A stretch of 6,360 nucleotides of DNA from an uncultured Eubacteriaceae bacterium (lineage in GTDB: Bacteria > Bacillota > Clostridia > Lachnospirales > Lachnospiraceae): NCBI GenBank assembly GCA_945938055.1, contig CAMEUH010000144.1:1-6360 (forward strand), in the 5' to 3' direction. Positions 5,096-6,360 of the stretch are shown in pieces. The position numbers and the translations under genes were made by a program. The notes beneath the pieces are model-generated. The model was not told the DNA's origin. It made no database searches and saw nothing but the letters and a program-made list of their open reading frames with translations. Numbering within the stretch: position 1 is the stretch's first letter; the number at the start of each line of letters is the position of its first letter.

Positions 5096-5143
5096 GTTGA
5101 AACACTTGTATCGTCAATGGTTTTATGATACATTTGTTTCAAC
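5096..5143. promoter_or_regulatory. Probable TetR operator: 17-bp-arm inverted repeat
   Basis: GTTGAAACACTTGTATC (5096-5112) and GATACATTTGTTTCAAC (5127-5143) are complementary at 15 of 17 positions around a 14-base spacer. The right arm covers the -10 box of the regulator promoter and part of its spacer, and the site lies just ahead of the hydrolase ribosome binding site. A further TGTATCA (5085-5091) lies just outside. Binding there would block the regulator's own promoter and probably that of the hydrolase operon. Assignment to this TetR protein rests on position and symmetry. Confidence 0.6.
5097..5126 (+). promoter_or_regulatory. Candidate promoter of the hydrolase operon
   Basis: TTGAAA (5097-5102) and TTTTAT (5121-5126) are 18 bases apart. 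TATGAT (5124-5129) is a better -10 but would need a 21-base spacer. A plus-strand promoter must lie close to here because the flanking gene is divergent, but the exact boxes are uncertain. Confidence 0.3.
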
Positions 5144-5153
5144 GGATTGTCAA
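5125..5153 (-). promoter_or_regulatory. Promoter of the TetR-family gene
   Basis: On the minus strand TTGACA (5148-5153) and TATCAT (5125-5130) are 17 bases apart. The predicted start is near 5118, about 58 bases before the chosen ATG. The -35 box overlaps the hydrolase ribosome binding site on the other strand. Confidence 0.75.
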
Positions 5154-5163
5154 GGAGGTCCTT

Positions 5164-6282
5164 ATGAAAAAGCTAATAAAAGTTATAGGTATATTTTTGA
5201 TTGTGGCAGTAGTACTTACCGCTGTTATAGTGATGGTGATTGTCAATAAAACCGTCCTTATAAAGCATCCGGAGCTCAATGGAGAACCAGAGATTGGGAA
5301 ATGGTACCGGGTTACTCCGGAAGGAACGAAATCCTCTGACGGCAGTGAATGGCACGGTCTTATCAGAATAGGCACGGAGAACAAGGTTGTGGTATATTTT
5401 TTCGGCGGTGGAGCCAGTATCAACGGATACACATCTGAGCGAGGGACAGAGTTTTTTGCCACCACTACCAAAGCTCAGGATTTTGTCGCTTCGGGCGGAA
5501 TCGGGAACAACGCAGAGGATAATCCCTTCAAGGACTGGACCTTCCTCGTTCTTCCATATGCTTCCGGAGACTTTCATAGTGGAACGGGTGAGTATCACTA
5601 CACGGACGGAGGCAAAGAGAAAATCGTTTATCATAACGGCTATAACAACTATTCTGTGTTTATGGACACGGTTAAGCCCTATGTGGGTCAGCCGGATACG
5701 CTACTGATAACGGGCTTCTCTGCAGGCGGTTTTGCTACCTCGCTTCTGGCAGATGATGTGATGGATCGATTCCCCTCTGCCGAAAACACTACGGTTTGCG
5801 TGGACAGTTCACTGTTGCTCTATGATGGGTGGCATGAAACGGCCACCGACTTGTGGCATTCTCCTGCTGTGATTTCAGACAGGCTGACTGGGAACAATCT
5901 GGTGCTTGACAGCCTGACTGCACTTTACAATAAGCGTGGCGGCTCGATCACTATCCTGTTTGACTGTTCTGACCGTGACGATACGCTTCAGGAGTATCAA
6001 TCCTTTATCCGTACCGGTGCGATGGCAAAAAGCAAAGAAAACGGCGATCTGTTCCAGAAAGATCTTGCCGAGATGGTTCGTGGATTGCAGGAGAATATTC
6101 CAGGCATTGGTATCTATATTTGGAATTATAACGAAGACCCGAAAACCCATAACACACAGCATACAATCATATCAGGCAATGTTTTTGACAAGCTGGAGGA
6201 CGGTGTTAGCGTTGCGGATTGGATATACTCTGCCGTGAACGGTGATGTGCAAAGCCATGGTCTTTGGCTGCTGGAAAAATAA
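5164..6282 (+). CDS. Membrane-anchored pectinacetylesterase-like serine hydrolase
   Basis: The product is a 372-residue alpha/beta-hydrolase-type protein. A Lys-rich start and one hydrophobic stretch (about residues 5-27) indicate an uncleaved signal anchor or signal peptide, placing the enzyme outside the membrane. The pattern fits the pectinacetylesterase/Notum family (PF03283): an oxyanion segment YFFGGGASINGY (about 78-89), LPYASGDFHSGTG, the nucleophile motif GFSAGGFA with Ser186, an acidic cluster after FDCSD (about 267-273) likely holding the catalytic Asp, and HNTQHTIIS with His333 as the likely catalytic His. Such enzymes remove ester-linked acyl groups from carbohydrates or proteins; the substrate here is unknown. 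AAGGAGG (5152-5158) five bases before the ATG at 5164 sets the start, rather than the in-frame ATG at 5125, which lies inside the operator. It is probably repressed by the divergent TetR protein and co-transcribed with the next gene. Confidence 0.85.
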   Translation: MKKLIKVIGIFLIVAVVLTAVIVMVIVNKTVLIKHPELNGEPEIGKWYRVTPEGTKSSDGSEWHGLIRIGTENKVVVYFFGGGASINGYTSERGTEFFATTTKAQDFVASGGIGNNAEDNPFKDWTFLVLPYASGDFHSGTGEYHYTDGGKEKIVYHNGYNNYSVFMDTVKPYVGQPDTLLITGFSAGGFATSLLADDVMDRFPSAENTTVCVDSSLLLYDGWHETATDLWHSPAVISDRLTGNNLVLDSLTALYNKRGGSITILFDCSDRDDTLQEYQSFIRTGAMAKSKENGDLFQKDLAEMVRGLQENIPGIGIYIWNYNEDPKTHNTQHTIISGNVFDKLEDGVSVADWIYSAVNGDVQSHGLWLLEK

Positions 6283-6300
6283 GAAGTGAAGGAGGACAAA

Positions 6301-6360
6301 ATGAAAAAAGTGATGAAAATCGTATTGAAAACTGTATTGATCCTGTTAGTAATTCTCCTT
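6301..6360 (+). CDS. Start of a second exported or membrane protein (right end outside window)
   Basis: Only 20 codons are visible: a Lys-rich start (MKKVMKIVLK) followed by a hydrophobic run (TVLILLVILL), which is the beginning of a signal peptide or membrane anchor. AAGGAGG (6289-6295) sits five bases before the ATG, and the gap from the hydrolase stop codon is 18 bases, so the two genes are almost certainly one operon. The start resembles that of the hydrolase before it, which could mean a paralogue or a partner enzyme, but the visible part is too short to name a family. Confidence 0.75.
   Translation, partial: MKKVMKIVLKTVLILLVILL

Noticed and set aside
5173..5634. Minus-strand frame of 153 codons, and others inside the hydrolase gene
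   Set aside because: They are antisense or frame-shifted shadows of the pectinacetylesterase-like gene, which has conserved catalytic motifs.

Overview
The window looks like chromosome from a gut-type Firmicute, most plausibly a member of the Lachnospiraceae/Clostridia. This is an inference from strong AAGGAGG-type ribosome binding sites, consensus SigA-like promoters, a moderate GC content with AT-rich gaps, and protein families common in that group. No rRNA, tRNA, CRISPR array, transposase or recombinase gene was found.

Left part (1-850): the C-terminal end of an EamA/DMT-type membrane transporter runs in from the left edge. It is followed by a two-repeat YegP/DUF1508 protein with its own promoter, a possible 15-residue amphipathic peptide frame directly behind it, and a strong terminator that probably serves both strands. 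Facing it on the minus strand (853-2532) is a PAS-GGDEF-EAL protein. Its GGDEF motif is degenerate but its EAL domain keeps the catalytic ligands, so it is probably a cyclic-di-GMP phosphodiesterase. It starts at TTG, has a perfect-consensus promoter (TTGACA-17-TATAAT) and a foldable leader of about 90 nt.

Middle (2650-4520): a long gap contains an unusual element, a roughly 150-180 nt nested imperfect hairpin (about 2694-2873) that is richer in GC than the flanks and is not explained by any gene. An AT-rich stretch follows with a small DUF6061-like gene, a hairpin terminator, a promoter with a cluster of TGCAA motifs, an XRE-family regulator, and a downstream cluster of overlapping inverted repeats ending in a terminator. 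This stretch looks like an accessory cassette, but no integration machinery is visible.

Right part (4520-6360): a TetR-family regulator is divergent from a membrane-anchored pectinacetylesterase-like serine hydrolase. The hydrolase is followed, after an 18-nt gap, by another membrane-targeted protein cut off by the right edge. A 17-bp-arm inverted repeat in the divergent promoter region covers the regulator's -10 box and is a good candidate TetR operator controlling both directions.

The points most worth a second look are the long hairpin element at 2694-2873, the structured leader of the EAL gene, the overlapping hairpins at 4325-4393, the micropeptide frame at 683-730, and the compact divergent TetR/hydrolase control region.
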